From Dehalococcoidia bacterium (GTDB lineage Bacteria; Chloroflexota; Dehalococcoidia; Tepidiformales; Tepidiformaceae), in the NCBI GenBank assembly GCA_020850615.1, contig JADZEI010000026.1, positions 1-36,713 of the forward strand: a stretch of 36,713 nucleotides of DNA, given 5' to 3'. Position 1 is the first letter of the stretch, and each line of letters starts with the position of its first letter. Of the stretch, positions 23,139-32,608 are shown one piece after another. A program made the translations under genes and the position numbers. Below the pieces are notes generated by a model. It was given only the letters and a program-made list of their open reading frames with translations. It was not told where the DNA came from and did not search any database.

Positions 23139-23602
23139 GGCGCGTACCGGTCCCGGAGCACGTCTCCGGCGGCATCGGCATCACCGTCACGCTGCCGCGC
23201 TGGCTCGCGCGCGTGGCCCAGGTCGGCGTGGGCGTGCTCCTCCTGCTGCTCATCGCCGGCGCCGTGCTCGGGATGATGGTCAGCGGATCCTCCGGCGGCA
23301 GCTCCTCCGGCGCGTCGTTCGGCATCGGCGTCCGCGAACGGTCGCAGACGGCCACGGCGCTGCAGCTCGCGCTCGAGGTCACGGTCGGCCCCGGGGATGA
23401 GACCTACCCGGGCGAGGGCTGGTCCGTGCTCTTCGCCGACGGCGCCGTCAGCCGCGGGCGCGTCGTCTCGGGCCCGCCGGAGTTCGCGCCGGACACCGTG
23501 TCGCGCGTGGTCATCGAATTCGGGGCGCGCGAGGACGCGCAACCGGTGGCCCTGCGTTACGACCCCGGCGGCGAGCTCGGCATGTCCGTCCCGCTCCGCT
23601 GA
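23135..23602 (+). CDS. hypothetical membrane-anchored protein (second of a coupled pair)
   Basis: A 155-residue protein with the same architecture as its neighbour: a cytoplasmic start with IGITVTLPRWL, a span at about residues 30-50, a Gly/Ser hinge (SGSSGGSSSG) and a beta-rich exported domain (ALQLALEVTVGPGDE, SRVVIEFGAREDAQPVALRYDPG). The exported domain resembles an Ig-like or DUF4352-type sandwich, but I cannot name it with confidence. Translation is coupled by the 4-nt ATGA overlap. Confidence 0.7.
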   Translation: MRRVPVPEHVSGGIGITVTLPRWLARVAQVGVGVLLLLLIAGAVLGMMVSGSSGGSSSGASFGIGVRERSQTATALQLALEVTVGPGDETYPGEGWSVLFADGAVSRGRVVSGPPEFAPDTVSRVVIEFGAREDAQPVALRYDPGGELGMSVPLR

Positions 23603-23674
23603 CCCCGGGCCGGCAGCGCCACCGCGCCAGCGGCGGCGGTACGATGCGCGCGAATCCCGTGCCGGAGCACCCCC

Positions 23675-23923
23675 ATGCCGTTCGTCGATGCCGAAACCGC
23701 CGCCGCCTACCGCGAAGCCTGGGAGGCATGGTCGAAGCAGATCGAGCACGTCCACCGCGTCTTCCTTGCCGGCGAGGCCATCAAACCCGACCAGATCAAG
23801 GGCCTGCTGAACCGCGAGGCGCGCGCGAAGGAGAAGTACGACGCCGCCCGCCTCGCCCTCCTCGGCCTGGACCAGTCGCCCCTCGGGGAGACCGCGGGGG
23901 ATGGGGGCAACCCCTTCCGCTAG
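23675..23923 (+). CDS. small hypothetical helical protein
   Basis: An 82-residue charged protein, helical through most of its length (AAAYREAWEAWSKQIEHVHRVF, KGLLNREARAKEKYDAARLALLGL), with a flexible Gly-rich tail. No family is recognised. The ATG follows GGAG (23664-23667) by 7 nt; a -10 TACGAT is at 23640-23645, so it has its own promoter. Composition and a proper ribosome-binding site support a real gene; function unknown. Confidence 0.65.
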   Translation: MPFVDAETAAAYREAWEAWSKQIEHVHRVFLAGEAIKPDQIKGLLNREARAKEKYDAARLALLGLDQSPLGETAGDGGNPFR

Positions 23924-23928
23924 GGAAC

Positions 23929-23954
23929 TCACGGTTCACGATTCACGGTTCACG
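23929..23954. repeat. 7-bp tandem repeat array (unit TCACGGT)
   Basis: Units TCACGGT, TCACGAT, TCACGGT, TCACG. It starts 6 nt after the stop of the 82-residue gene. Confidence 0.85.
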
Positions 23955-24088
23955 CGGGTTCGCCGCTTGAATCGCCTGCCGGCGCGTGGTCCGTGCCGGG
24001 CGCTCGGTCTCGCCTTCGGCACGGCCAGGCTGGGTTGCCGGCGTCGCCACTCGCCGACCGACAACGTCCGGTTAGGGCGAGCCAGCCA

Positions 24089-24116
24089 GGGACTGGGGAC
24101 TAAGGACTGAGGACTC
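24089..24116. repeat. 7-bp tandem repeat array (unit GGGACTG)
   Basis: Units GGGACTG, GGGACTA, AGGACTG, AGGACTC. It lies in the same intergenic region as the TCACGGT array, about 75 bp before the -10 of the CcdA gene. Confidence 0.85.
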
Positions 24117-24191
24117 CCAACCATGGGCCCGACCGGCCCTGATTCTCGCGCGCGGGTGTGCTGGGCCATGCGGCCGGGCGCGGTGCTGTCC

Positions 24192-24197
24192 TATCAT
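24192..24197 (+). promoter_or_regulatory. -10 hexamer TATCAT of the CcdA gene
   Basis: TATCAT, then eight bases (GGGTGGGC), then the ATG at 24206. Confidence 0.5.
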
Positions 24198-24205
24198 GGG
24201 TGGGC

Positions 24206-25237
24206 ATGTCTTCCCAGGGTGCGCTCGGCCGGCATGGTCCTTCCCGGACCGCGATGTACGTCGCGCTCGCTATCGCGGCGATCATCCCCGTCCTCGCGTT
24301 CGCCGTCGGCCCCCTCACCGACCAGAGCATCGGGCTGCGCGGGCCGGGGGGGCCGCTCCTCGCGTTCTCCGCGGGCGTGCTCTCATTCGTCTCGCCCTGC
24401 GTCCTGCCGATCGTCCCCATCTACATCACGCACCTCTCCGGCGCGAGCATCGAGCACGGCCGCATCACCGCCGACCGCCGCGTCACGTTCATGCACGCGG
24501 TCGCCTTCGTCGTCGGGCTGACCGCGGTGTTCATGGTCCTCGGCGTCAGCGTTGGCCTGCTCGGTTCGTACTTCTTCAAGGACAACCAGCGCGAGCTCGA
24601 GCGCGTCGCCGGCGTCGTCATCGCGCTCATGGGCGTCATCATGATCCCGGCCTACGGGCGCAGCTCGCCGATGCGCGCGGGTCTGCTCCTGCTCGGCCTC
24701 ACCGCCCTGTTCTTCTTCATCGCACAGGTCGCCGACCTCCGTGCCGGCGACGGCCAGCCCGCCGACCGCGAGGGGCTGATCTTCCTCGGCGGCGTGCTGC
24801 TGCTGGCGTGGCTGCGGTTCAGCGGCTACATCCAGTTGCCGATATTCCAGCGCACCTTCTCGGTCGATGTCGGGAAGCACCGCCAGGTGGGGTACACGCG
24901 CTCGGCGCTGGTCGGCGGCGCGTTCGCCCTGGGGTGGACGCCGTGCATCGGCCCGGTGCTCGGCACGATCCTCACGCTCGGGCTCAGCTCGTCCGAAGCG
25001 CTGACCAGCACCTACCTGCTCGCGGCGTATTCGGCCGGGTTCAGCGTGCCCTTCCTCATCACCGGCCTCGCCTTCTCCGATGTCACCCGCTTCATGCGCA
25101 AGATCCAGCGCTACTCGCCGGTAATCGAAGTCGCCGCCGCGGTGATGCTCGTGAGCCTCGGCCTCCTGCTCTGGTTCGGCCGGATCAGCGGCCTGAACGA
25201 CTACTTCGGTTTCGCCGGCTTCAACCAGGGCCTGTAG
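24206..25237 (+). CDS. ccdA: CcdA/DsbD-type cytochrome c biogenesis thiol transporter
   Basis: A 343-residue membrane protein moving electrons from cytoplasmic thioredoxin to extracytoplasmic thiol proteins. The two conserved cysteines are present: Cys65 in FVSPCVLPIVPIY and Cys247 in GWTPCIGPVLGTIL. It is longer than the classic 230-residue CcdA because the N-terminus carries an extra span (about 17-36) and the middle has additional spans (about 157-173 and 191-203), so eight or nine spans in all. Substrates could be apocytochrome c maturation proteins or the DsbA-like protein at 14538. The ATG at 24206 is preferred over an upstream in-frame start because of the TATCAT box. Confidence 0.9.
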   Translation: MSSQGALGRHGPSRTAMYVALAIAAIIPVLAFAVGPLTDQSIGLRGPGGPLLAFSAGVLSFVSPCVLPIVPIYITHLSGASIEHGRITADRRVTFMHAVAFVVGLTAVFMVLGVSVGLLGSYFFKDNQRELERVAGVVIALMGVIMIPAYGRSSPMRAGLLLLGLTALFFFIAQVADLRAGDGQPADREGLIFLGGVLLLAWLRFSGYIQLPIFQRTFSVDVGKHRQVGYTRSALVGGAFALGWTPCIGPVLGTILTLGLSSSEALTSTYLLAAYSAGFSVPFLITGLAFSDVTRFMRKIQRYSPVIEVAAAVMLVSLGLLLWFGRISGLNDYFGFAGFNQGL

Positions 25238-25262
25238 CCCCGCCCCGCCCGGCCGCCCCGGG

Positions 25263-25284
25263 GATTTTCGATTCTCGATTTTCG
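25263..25284. repeat. 7-bp tandem repeat array (unit GATTTTC)
   Basis: Units GATTTTC, GATTCTC, GATTTTC, then G; an AT-rich island 26 nt after the ccdA stop in otherwise GC-rich sequence. Confidence 0.8.
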
Positions 25285-25838
25285 CCTGGGGTGCGCGGCG
25301 CCGGCCACTGCGGGATGCGCAATGCGGGTGTAGCCCGGGCCCCTCGTGGGCCCTGGCGGCAGCCCAACGGATGCCCCACGGCAGCGGCGGCGGAGGGCGG
25401 GAGCTCCGCGACCGCCCGGCTCGTTGCGCGAGGTGCGTGCCCCGGGGCGGCACCGGTCGCGCGCTGCCGCGGGACGGCCGGGGCTGCTGCGCTGCCCGGC
25501 TGGTACCGGGCTGAGCCGTGCCTTCGATGTGGCATCGGTTGGGCTTAGACGCTCGGGCCCACGAGGGGCCCCGGCTACACCCGGCGGTACGGGTGCCGCG
25601 CGCGGCCCGCGGGACATGGTGGCCTATGGTGGGGCATGACACGGACAGTCCCGCGGAGCGATGCTCCGCGGCCGCCTGGCGGCGCCCAACCGCTACATAC
25701 CCCTCCCACGTGTTTGAATGTCCAGGCCCAGCCGGCCAAATCAGTAGCGCGCGCGTGAGCGAGCGCTCGCGCGGCGTCAGTACCACGCCGCTGCGGCAGC
25801 GCGCGACACATGCGCCCATCGCACCGGGACGCGCACAA

Positions 25839-25864
25839 GGGAGGGTGCCTGGCGGCACCCTCCC
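25839..25864 (-). terminator. terminator of MCP1
   Basis: GGGAGGGTGCC and GGCACCCTCCC form a perfect 11-bp stem with a 4-nt loop, followed on the minus strand by TTGTG. It lies 30 nt after the MCP1 stop. The same design follows MCP4. Confidence 0.8.
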
Positions 25865-25893
25865 CGGGGAACAGCGTGCGTGCGCGTGCCCGG

Positions 25894-27891
25894 TCAGGCC
25901 AGGCGGAAGCGGGACGCGGCGGCATTGAGGTCCGCCGCGAGGTCCTTGAGCTGGGTGGCGGTGGCCGCCAGCTCTTCCGATTGCGCCGAGAGCTCCTCCG
26001 TCGAGGCCGAAACCTCTTCCGCGGAGGCAGACGTCTGCTCGCTGGTGGCCGAGACCTGCATGACGGCGTCGGTCACGCGGCTGGTGGCGGCGGCCATGTC
26101 CGAGGCGCCGGTGGCGGACTCGGTGGCCGAGGCGGCGATCGCCGTGGCCGAATCGACGATCCGGTCCGCGCCGGCAGCGAGCCCCTGGACGTCCGTCGCG
26201 ATGGTCTGCATGCGCAGCGCCGACTGGGCGACGGATTCCATGATCGCACGGAGGGAATCGCCAGCCTCGCCGGTGATCTCGCGGCCGCGCTCGACGTCCT
26301 CGACGCCGGCGGCCATGACATCGACGGCCTGGCGGGTGCCGGCCTGGACCTTGCCGATGAGGGCGGCGATCTCCTTGGTGGCGTCCGAGGAGCGCTCCGC
26401 CAGGCTGCGGACGTTTTCGGCGACGACGGCGAAGCCGCGGCCCTGCTCGCCGGCGCGGGCCGCTTCGATGGCGGCGTTGAGGGCGAGGAGGTTCGTCTGG
26501 GCCGCGATCTCGTCGATCGCCTTCACGATGTCGCCAATCTGCTGGCCGTATTCGCCGAGATGGTTCACGGTATCGCTGGCGCGGGCGACGGCGCCGGCAA
26601 TCGCCTCCATCGAGCTCACGGCCTGGGCGACGGCCTCGCCGCCGCGTTCGGCGGCCCGGCGCGATTCTTCGGCCGCGGAGGCGACCTCCTCCGAGGCGCG
26701 GGCGACGAGCGTGATGCGCTCGCCCATGCGGGTGGCTTCGTCGCGCGAGCCCACGGCCGCGGCCGAGTTCTCCTGCGCCGCGGCGGCGACCTGCTGGCTG
26801 CCGGCGGCGACCTTCTCGATTTCGCGCGCGGATTCCTGGCTCAGGCCGGCGAGCGTGACCGAGCTCTGGGTGACTTCGTTGATGGCGACCGCGATCTGGC
26901 TCGTGGCGGCGGCCATCTGGTCGCTCGATTCGCGCAGCTGGTCCGAGCCGGAGGTGATGGACTGCGCGGACTGCTGCACGCCGGAGATGATGCCGCGGAG
27001 GCTGGTCACCATCGTCTCGAGCGCGTTGCCCAGCTTGTCCTTCGGCCCGCGCGGGCGCACCTGGACGGTGAGGTCCCCGGCGGCGACGGACTCCGCGTTG
27101 GCCGCCATCTCGTTCAGGTAGACCATCATCGACTGGAACGAGCGGGCCATCTCGCCGACCTCGTCCGACTGGTCCAGGTCGAGGTGCTGGTCGACGTCGC
27201 CCTCGGCGATGCCGGAGGCAGCCACGCGAACCTTGTTCACTGCGCCGGCGACGCTCCGCGCCAGCCCCCAGGCGATCGCGGCACCGGCCATGATGGCGAC
27301 GATGGTGAGGATGAGGAGCATGCGCTCGGCGTCGCCGCGGGCCGCGGTCGCCGACGCCTTCGATTCCGCGGCGAGCTGGACGTTGAAGTCCGCGGTATCG
27401 CGCAGGGTCTTGTTCATGTCGGTGACATCCGCCGTCATCGCGGAAGCCGCGCGCATCGCACCCTCGATGTCGCCGGCGTCGACCAGGTCGAGCACGCCCG
27501 TGCGGGCTTCGATCACCTTCATGACCTTCGCTTCGACGACGGCCCATTGCTCCCTGTCGGCGTCGGATGCGAGGGTCGCGCGGTAGTTCTTCATGGACTC
27601 TTGGGCGGCCGCCATTCCTTCGCGCGTCTGCGCGACGATCGGCCGGCGCTGCGATTCGTCGGAGGTGAGCAGCGCCCGCTTTTCGTCGCGGCCGCTCTCG
27701 GCCATGTAGCCGTTGGTTTCGAGGGAGTATTGGACGCCGAGCAAGTTCTCCTGGTAGATGCGGTCGAGCCGCCCGCCGACGCCGGAGAGCGAACTGGTGC
27801 TCTGCCAGGCGAGGACGCCCATCAGCCCGAGGACGATGCCGAAAGCTGCGAACAGCTTCCAGCGGAGATTGAGATTATTGAACCATGTCAT
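25894..27891 (-). CDS. methyl-accepting chemotaxis protein 1 (tandem-HAMP class)
   Basis: A 665-residue receptor. N-terminal [13 protein letters not shown], shared in form by all four receptors, leads into a span (about 12-32); an extracytoplasmic helical domain of about 155 residues follows (4HB-like: [34 protein letters not shown]); the second span is at about 190-210. Two HAMP units come next (ending near [11 protein letters not shown] and [11 protein letters not shown]). The signalling domain has the highly conserved tip [20 protein letters not shown] and [18 protein letters not shown], which contacts CheA and CheW. The tail ends RFRLA; no NWETF-type CheR tether. Ligand unknown. It has its own leader and terminator. 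No che genes are in the window. Confidence 0.95.
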   Translation of the reverse strand: MTWFNNLNLRWKLFAAFGIVLGLMGVLAWQSTSSLSGVGGRLDRIYQENLLGVQYSLETNGYMAESGRDEKRALLTSDESQRRPIVAQTREGMAAAQESMKNYRATLASDADREQWAVVEAKVMKVIEARTGVLDLVDAGDIEGAMRAASAMTADVTDMNKTLRDTADFNVQLAAESKASATAARGDAERMLLILTIVAIMAGAAIAWGLARSVAGAVNKVRVAASGIAEGDVDQHLDLDQSDEVGEMARSFQSMMVYLNEMAANAESVAAGDLTVQVRPRGPKDKLGNALETMVTSLRGIISGVQQSAQSITSGSDQLRESSDQMAAATSQIAVAINEVTQSSVTLAGLSQESAREIEKVAAGSQQVAAAAQENSAAAVGSRDEATRMGERITLVARASEEVASAAEESRRAAERGGEAVAQAVSSMEAIAGAVARASDTVNHLGEYGQQIGDIVKAIDEIAAQTNLLALNAAIEAARAGEQGRGFAVVAENVRSLAERSSDATKEIAALIGKVQAGTRQAVDVMAAGVEDVERGREITGEAGDSLRAIMESVAQSALRMQTIATDVQGLAAGADRIVDSATAIAASATESATGASDMAAATSRVTDAVMQVSATSEQTSASAEEVSASTEELSAQSEELAATATQLKDLAADLNAAASRFRLA

Positions 27892-28080
27892 TTACGCCAC
27901 CTGCACAAAGATTAAGACGTGTTTCCAGCATCGGAACCGAACTCTGGCGGACACACCGGGTAAACCCCTACGTTCCCCGGAGATACAGCTATCGCGGAAT
28001 AAATTGAAGTAACTGCCGAATTCCATCGCTCGATGGACGGCCACCGCCGGTGCTTCGAACGAACGGCCGGAGGCACGAGA
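27892..28080 (-). promoter_or_regulatory. 5' region of MCP1
   Basis: About 190 bp upstream of MCP1 hold an AT-rich island (sense GTTACTTCAATTTATTCC, 27996-28013), similar to one upstream of MCP3 at nearly the same distance, and an imperfect hairpin region around CCGGGGAACGTAGGGG / TTTACCCGG (about 27955-27980). These are candidate promoter and leader elements; no known riboswitch is recognised. Confidence 0.35.
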
Positions 28081-28113
28081 GAAGGGGCCGGCGCGCCGCA
28101 GGCCGGCCCCTTC
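28081..28113 (-). terminator. terminator of MCP2
   Basis: GAAGGGGCCGGC (28081-28092) and GCCGGCCCCTTC (28102-28113), a perfect 12-bp stem with a 9-nt loop, 26 nt after the MCP2 stop. The same GAAGGGGCCGG design follows MCP3. Confidence 0.8.
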
Positions 28114-28139
28114 CAGGGAGATGCCCGTTGCCGGGCGGC

Positions 28140-30140
28140 TCAGGCCAGGCGGAACCTGGCCGCTGAGCGGCTGAGCTCCGCCGCGAGCTCGCTCATCTGC
28201 GTGGCCGTGGCCGCCAGCTCCTCCGATTGCGCGGAGAGCTCCTGCGTCGAGGCCGAGACCTGTTCCGCCGAAGCCGATGTCTCTTCGCTCGTCGCGCTCA
28301 CCTGCATCACGGCGTCCGTCACGCGGCTCGTGGCCGATGCGATCTCCGAGGCGCCCGTGGCCGACTGGCTCGCAGAGCTGGCGATGGCCGAGGCGGTGCT
28401 CACGATGCGGTCCGCCCCCTCGGCGAGGCCCTGCACTTCGGCTGCGATGCTCTGCATCTGGACGGCGGCCTGCCCGACGCTCTCCATGATGGCGTTGAGT
28501 GCCGCACCGGCTTCGTTCGTGATGTCGCGGCCACGCTCGACGTCCTCGACGCCCGCGGCCATGGCCTCGACGGCCTCGCGGGTGCCGGACTGGACGCGGC
28601 CGATGAGGGCGGCGATCTCGCGGGTCGCTTCCGAGGAGCGCTCGGCCAGGCTGCGGACGTTGTCGGCGACGACCGCGAAGCCACGGCCCTGCTCGCCGGC
28701 GCGGGCTGCTTCGATCGCCGCGTTCAGCGCGAGGAGGTTGGTCTGGGCGGCGATCTCGTCGATCGTCTTGACGATGTCGCCGATCTGCTGGCCGTAGGCG
28801 CCGAGCTGGTTCACGGTCTCGCTGGCACGACCGACCGCCTGGGCGATCGCCTCCATGGAGGAGACAGCCTGGGCGACCGCGATGCCACCGTCTTCCGCGG
28901 CGGAGCGGGACTGTTCGGCCGCGCCCGCGATCTCGGTGCTGGCCTGCGCGACGAGGGCGATGCGCTCGCCCATGCGGGTCGCTTCATCGCGCGAGCCGAC
29001 GGCGCTGGCGGAGTTCTCCTGCGCGGCCGCGGCGACCTGCTGGCTTCCGGCGGCGACCGTCTCGATTTCGCGTGCGGATTCCTGGCTCAGGCCGGCGAGC
29101 GTGACCGAGCTCTGGGTGACTTCGTTGATGGCGACCGCGATCTGGCTGGTGGCGGCGGCCATCTGGTCGCTCGATTCGCGCAGCTGGCTGGAGCCGTCAT
29201 TGATCGATCCGGCGGTCGCCTGGATGCCGGAGACGAGCTCGGCGAGGTTGGTCCGCGCCTGGTTGTAGTTGCCGATGGTGCTGACCATCATCTCGCGGAC
29301 TGCGTTCACGGCCATCGCGGCCTGGCCCACTTCGTCCTTGCCGGGGTTGGCGATGGGCGGGGTGACCGGGGTCACCGAGACGGTGAGGTCGCCGGCGGCG
29401 AAGGCGGTCATGCCGTTGGAAAGGCCGGTCACGTCCTGCTTTTCGAGGCCCTGGAGGCGGTTGACAACGGTGCCCACGGTGGCGGCGATGCGGCGGGCGA
29501 CGTAGAAGCCGATGGCGAAGGTGACGACGACGCCGATCGCGATGGTGGCCCAGAGCACCTTCATGTCGTTGCTGTAGGCGGCCTCCGCCTCGTGGAGGCT
29601 GGCGGCGGTCCGATCGGTGTTCGTCTCGGAAACGGCGGTCACGGCAGTGACGATCTCGGCGGCGAGGGGCGACTGCTCCGTGACGAGCTTCTGGAAGGCG
29701 CGCTCGTCGCCCTCGGCGGTGTTCAGCGAGGCGATCTCGAGCAGCTCGAGCGTCTTCTCTTTCCAGCGGCCGAGCGAGGCTTCGAAAGCGGCGCCCTCGG
29801 CGACCTCTTCCTCGGTTTCGAGCATGGGCTTCAGCTTCGCCCACTCCGCCTCTGCCGTGGCGATGTTCTCCTTCGTGGATTCGACCCACTTCGCGCGCTC
29901 GGCGGGGTCCCGCAGGAGCAGGGCCTGCCGGTAATCGCGACCCGCGGTCATGATGTGCCAGCGCAGGTCGCCGATGGTCTCGGACTTGACGATGTTCTCG
30001 TTCCCGAGCTGATTGACATGCGCGTGCAGATCGCCGGCCGTGCGCAGGGCGAACGCGCCAACCACACCCGTGATGGCGCAGGCGACGAACGCCATCCCCA
30101 GCAACTTCCAGCGAATTCCGAGGTTATTGAACCAGGACAT
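28140..30140 (-). CDS. methyl-accepting chemotaxis protein 2 (single-HAMP class)
   Basis: A 666-residue receptor beginning [18 protein letters not shown]. Span 1 is at about 11-31, an extracytoplasmic helical domain of about 155 residues follows ([32 protein letters not shown], typical 4HB-like), and span 2 is at about 190-212. The linker differs from MCP1: [23 protein letters not shown], then [35 protein letters not shown], a single HAMP-like unit with a Pro-rich insertion. The signalling domain is almost identical to the other receptors and ends AARFRLA. AGGAGAGGGAG precedes the ATG. Closest to MCP3 in linker type and terminator. Confidence 0.95.
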   Translation of the reverse strand: MSWFNNLGIRWKLLGMAFVACAITGVVGAFALRTAGDLHAHVNQLGNENIVKSETIGDLRWHIMTAGRDYRQALLLRDPAERAKWVESTKENIATAEAEWAKLKPMLETEEEVAEGAAFEASLGRWKEKTLELLEIASLNTAEGDERAFQKLVTEQSPLAAEIVTAVTAVSETNTDRTAASLHEAEAAYSNDMKVLWATIAIGVVVTFAIGFYVARRIAATVGTVVNRLQGLEKQDVTGLSNGMTAFAAGDLTVSVTPVTPPIANPGKDEVGQAAMAVNAVREMMVSTIGNYNQARTNLAELVSGIQATAGSINDGSSQLRESSDQMAAATSQIAVAINEVTQSSVTLAGLSQESAREIETVAAGSQQVAAAAQENSASAVGSRDEATRMGERIALVAQASTEIAGAAEQSRSAAEDGGIAVAQAVSSMEAIAQAVGRASETVNQLGAYGQQIGDIVKTIDEIAAQTNLLALNAAIEAARAGEQGRGFAVVADNVRSLAERSSEATREIAALIGRVQSGTREAVEAMAAGVEDVERGRDITNEAGAALNAIMESVGQAAVQMQSIAAEVQGLAEGADRIVSTASAIASSASQSATGASEIASATSRVTDAVMQVSATSEETSASAEQVSASTQELSAQSEELAATATQMSELAAELSRSAARFRLA

Positions 30141-30565
30141 CTCCCTCTCCTGTGTCTGTGGCCCGCGCCGTGCGCGCGGGGGGCTTCGATGACTCCGGAC
30201 ATGCAGCGGCGAACCCGGGCGGCGTCCCGGTTCGTGTCCGCGAGCTGCGTGCCCGTGGGGTTCGTACCGCTCGTTAAGTCACTGCGGGCCGCCGACTGCC
30301 GGGCCCGGTATCGTGCTGATCCACCACCACCGCTGCCTCCTGGGGCTACCTCTGCCCGGTGAGTAGGGGTTCCCTGTACTCCGGGCGGCGTCTCCCCTGA
30401 TCCTTTCATAGCGGTAGTCGGCAGATCCGGGCGATCCTGATGGACTAATGGGCCCGGACATCAGGACCGATCGACCGTGAGCCGCGGTATAGGTGCGGTC
30501 GATGGGGGTATTCGCGCCCCTGCAGGCCGGCACCCCGCGTGTCCTCCGCGTGGCCGCAGACATGA
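30141..30565 (-). promoter_or_regulatory. leader and intergenic region between MCP2 and MCP3
   Basis: No gene is convincing in this 425-bp stretch. Near 30271-30286 sense GCAGTGACTTAACG resembles the upstream elements of the other receptors. Two 8-bp inverted repeats lie side by side: TCCTGATG / CATCAGGA (30434-30441, 30458-30465) and ATCGACCG / CGGTCGAT (30469-30476, 30495-30502). A third region (30355-30387, CCCGGTGAGTAGGGG / CCCTGTACTCCGGG) is also partly self-complementary. A small RNA or long structured leader is possible but unproven. Confidence 0.3.
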
Positions 30566-30594
30566 AGAAGGGGCCGGCGAAACCGGCCCCTTCT
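30566..30594 (-). terminator. terminator of MCP3
   Basis: AGAAGGGGCCGG and CCGGCCCCTTCT form a perfect 12-bp stem with a 5-nt loop (30578-30582), 28 nt after the MCP3 stop. Confidence 0.85.
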
Positions 30595-30622
30595 CGTGGG
30601 TAGGCGGACCCTGGATGGGCGG

Positions 30623-32608
30623 TCAGGCGAGGCGGAAGCGGGACGCCGCGCCGGTGAGCTCGACGGCGAGCTGCTTCATCTGCTCTGCGGTGGCGGCCAG
30701 CTCCTCCGACTGTGCCGAGAGCTCCTGAGTCGAAGCCGAGACCTGCTCGGCCGAGGCGGAGGTCTCCTCGCTGGTGGCGCTCACCTGCATCACGGCGTCG
30801 GTAACCTTCGACGTCGCGGTGGCCATGTCGTTCGCGCCGGCCGCCGACTGCGCAGCGGAGGCGGCGATCGACTCGGCGGACTCGATGATCCGCTGGGCGC
30901 CGGCGCCGAGGCCCTGGACGTCCGCGGCGATGCGCTGCATCTGGCGCGCGGCGTCGCCGACCGACTCCATGATCGCGCGGAGGGAATCGCCGGCCTGGCC
31001 GGTGATCTCGCGGCCCTTGCGGACGTCTTCGACGCCGGCGGCCATGGCATCAACGGCCTCGCGCGTGCCGTCCTGCACCTTGCCGATGAGGGCCGCGATC
31101 TCCTTGGTGGCGTCCGACGAGCGCTCCGCGAGCGAACGGACGTTTTCGGCCACGACGGCGAAGCCACGGCCCTGTTCGCCGGCGCGGGCTGCTTCGATGG
31201 CGGCGTTGAGGGCGAGGAGGTTCGTCTGCGCGGCGATTTCGTCGATCGCCTTCACGATGTCGCCGATCTGCTGGCCGTATTCACCGAGCTGGTTCACGGT
31301 CTGGCTGGCGCGGCCGACGGCCTGGGCGATGGCTTCCATGGAGGTGACGGCCTGGGCCACGGCCTCGCCGCCGGTCACCGCCGCCACGCGGGACTGCTCG
31401 GCCACGTTCGCCACGTCTTCCGACGCTTTCGCGACGAGGGTGATGCGGTCGCCCATCTGCGACGCTTCCTCACGGGACTTGCCGGCGCTGCTGGCGTTCT
31501 CCTGGGCGGAGGCGGCGCCTTCCTCCGAACCAGCTGCCAGCTTCTCGATTTCGCGGGCAGATTCCTGCGAGAGCCCGGAGAGCGTGACGCTGGAGCGGGT
31601 GACTTCGTTGATCGCGACCGCGATCTGGCCGGTCGCGGCGGCCATCTGGTCGCTGGATTCGCGGAGCTGGTCGGCCCCGGTGGCGATGGCTCCCGACGAG
31701 TCCTGGATCTGGCGGACCAGGCCGGCGAGGCCGCCACGCATGGCGTTGTAGCTGGCGATGGCGCTGACCAGGCGGTCCAGCATGCCGTTGATGCTGGACG
31801 AGGCCCGGCCGACCTCATCCTTACTGAAGCGATCGATCTTCGCCGTGGCAGAGCGGACCTCGATGGTGAGGTCGCCCTGCTCAGCAGCCTTGATCCCCTT
31901 CTCGAGGTCCGCGATGCAGTGCTCCTCCATGCTTTCGAGCCGGTTCACGACGAGGCCGACGGCCCGGGCGATGCTGCGCGACAGGAAGAAGGCGACCCCG
32001 AAGCCGATGGCCACAGCCCCCGCGGTGAGGGCGAGCATGAGGTTACGGGTCGAGCCGGCGGCGGCGTTGGCCTGCTGCTCTGCGGCACGGCCGGAGTCGA
32101 CGTTGTGCATGATGACTTCGTCCACGAACTCGTTCATCGCGGCCACTTCTGGGGACATGGCGACCAGCTCGGCCTTCGCGTCCTCGATCTTGCCCTGCTC
32201 GATGAGGCGGTACAGGCCTTCACGGCGCTCGATGATGCCGTTGACCATCGCCTTGAACTCTTCGTAGAGCTGGCGCTCCTCCGCGCTGAAGATGGAGGCC
32301 TCGTACTGGACGAGACCCTCCTGGGCGTCCTTCATGCCCTGGCGGCCCTGGGCCAGGTAGTCGGTGCGGGCCTGGCCGTCGAAGAGCATGGCGCGCGCTT
32401 CTTCGCGGGCGGTGCCGTTCATCTTCTGGCGGACGAGCATGGCGTAGCGGCTGCCGAGCATGTCCCGCTGGAAGAGCACCTCGGTGCGTTCGGCGGCGGC
32501 GTTGAGCCGCATGATGGCGATGGTCGAGACGACGACCATGAGGGCGAGAACGATCGCGAAGCTGATGAGCAGCTTCCAGCGGATCTGCAGGTTGTTGAAC
32601 CAGGACAT
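30623..32608 (-). CDS. methyl-accepting chemotaxis protein 3 (single-HAMP class)
   Basis: A 661-residue receptor beginning [21 protein letters not shown]; upstream in-frame Met codons are ignored because all paralogs start at this motif. Span 1 at about 11-31, extracytoplasmic helical domain ([26 protein letters not shown] onward), span 2 at about 187-207. The linker [23 protein letters not shown] and [37 protein letters not shown] matches the MCP2 type. The conserved signalling tip and RFRLA tail are present. In the cytoplasmic region [21 protein letters not shown] replaces the [21 protein letters not shown] form of the others, a local difference near likely adaptation sites. Confidence 0.95.
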   Translation of the reverse strand: MSWFNNLQIRWKLLISFAIVLALMVVVSTIAIMRLNAAAERTEVLFQRDMLGSRYAMLVRQKMNGTAREEARAMLFDGQARTDYLAQGRQGMKDAQEGLVQYEASIFSAEERQLYEEFKAMVNGIIERREGLYRLIEQGKIEDAKAELVAMSPEVAAMNEFVDEVIMHNVDSGRAAEQQANAAAGSTRNLMLALTAGAVAIGFGVAFFLSRSIARAVGLVVNRLESMEEHCIADLEKGIKAAEQGDLTIEVRSATAKIDRFSKDEVGRASSSINGMLDRLVSAIASYNAMRGGLAGLVRQIQDSSGAIATGADQLRESSDQMAAATGQIAVAINEVTRSSVTLSGLSQESAREIEKLAAGSEEGAASAQENASSAGKSREEASQMGDRITLVAKASEDVANVAEQSRVAAVTGGEAVAQAVTSMEAIAQAVGRASQTVNQLGEYGQQIGDIVKAIDEIAAQTNLLALNAAIEAARAGEQGRGFAVVAENVRSLAERSSDATKEIAALIGKVQDGTREAVDAMAAGVEDVRKGREITGQAGDSLRAIMESVGDAARQMQRIAADVQGLGAGAQRIIESAESIAASAAQSAAGANDMATATSKVTDAVMQVSATSEETSASAEQVSASTQELSAQSEELAATAEQMKQLAVELTGAASRFRLA

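Larger units (their letters stand above)
25238..25893. repeat. intergenic repeat region R6, including array GATTTTC and MCP1 3' flank
   Basis: This gene-free stretch lies between convergent ccdA and MCP1. A 7-bp array is at 25263-25284. At about 25328-25450 lies forward arm D (hairpin GGGCCC-ctcgt-GGGCCC, 25337-25353) plus reverse core A. At about 25525-25580 is a reverse arm D (hairpin 25555-25571). At 25610-25680 is a forward arm B (palindrome 25651-25671, one A-to-G change). Module C (tcagtagcgcgcgcgtgagc) follows at about 25740. From about 25610 to the MCP1 end the sequence is homologous to 33005-33260 beside MCP4. Confidence 0.8.

Noticed and set aside
30355-30480. Possible c-di-GMP (GEMM) or cobalamin riboswitch upstream of MCP2
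   Set aside because: I looked for the conserved core segments on both strands; the self-complementary stretches do not carry them.
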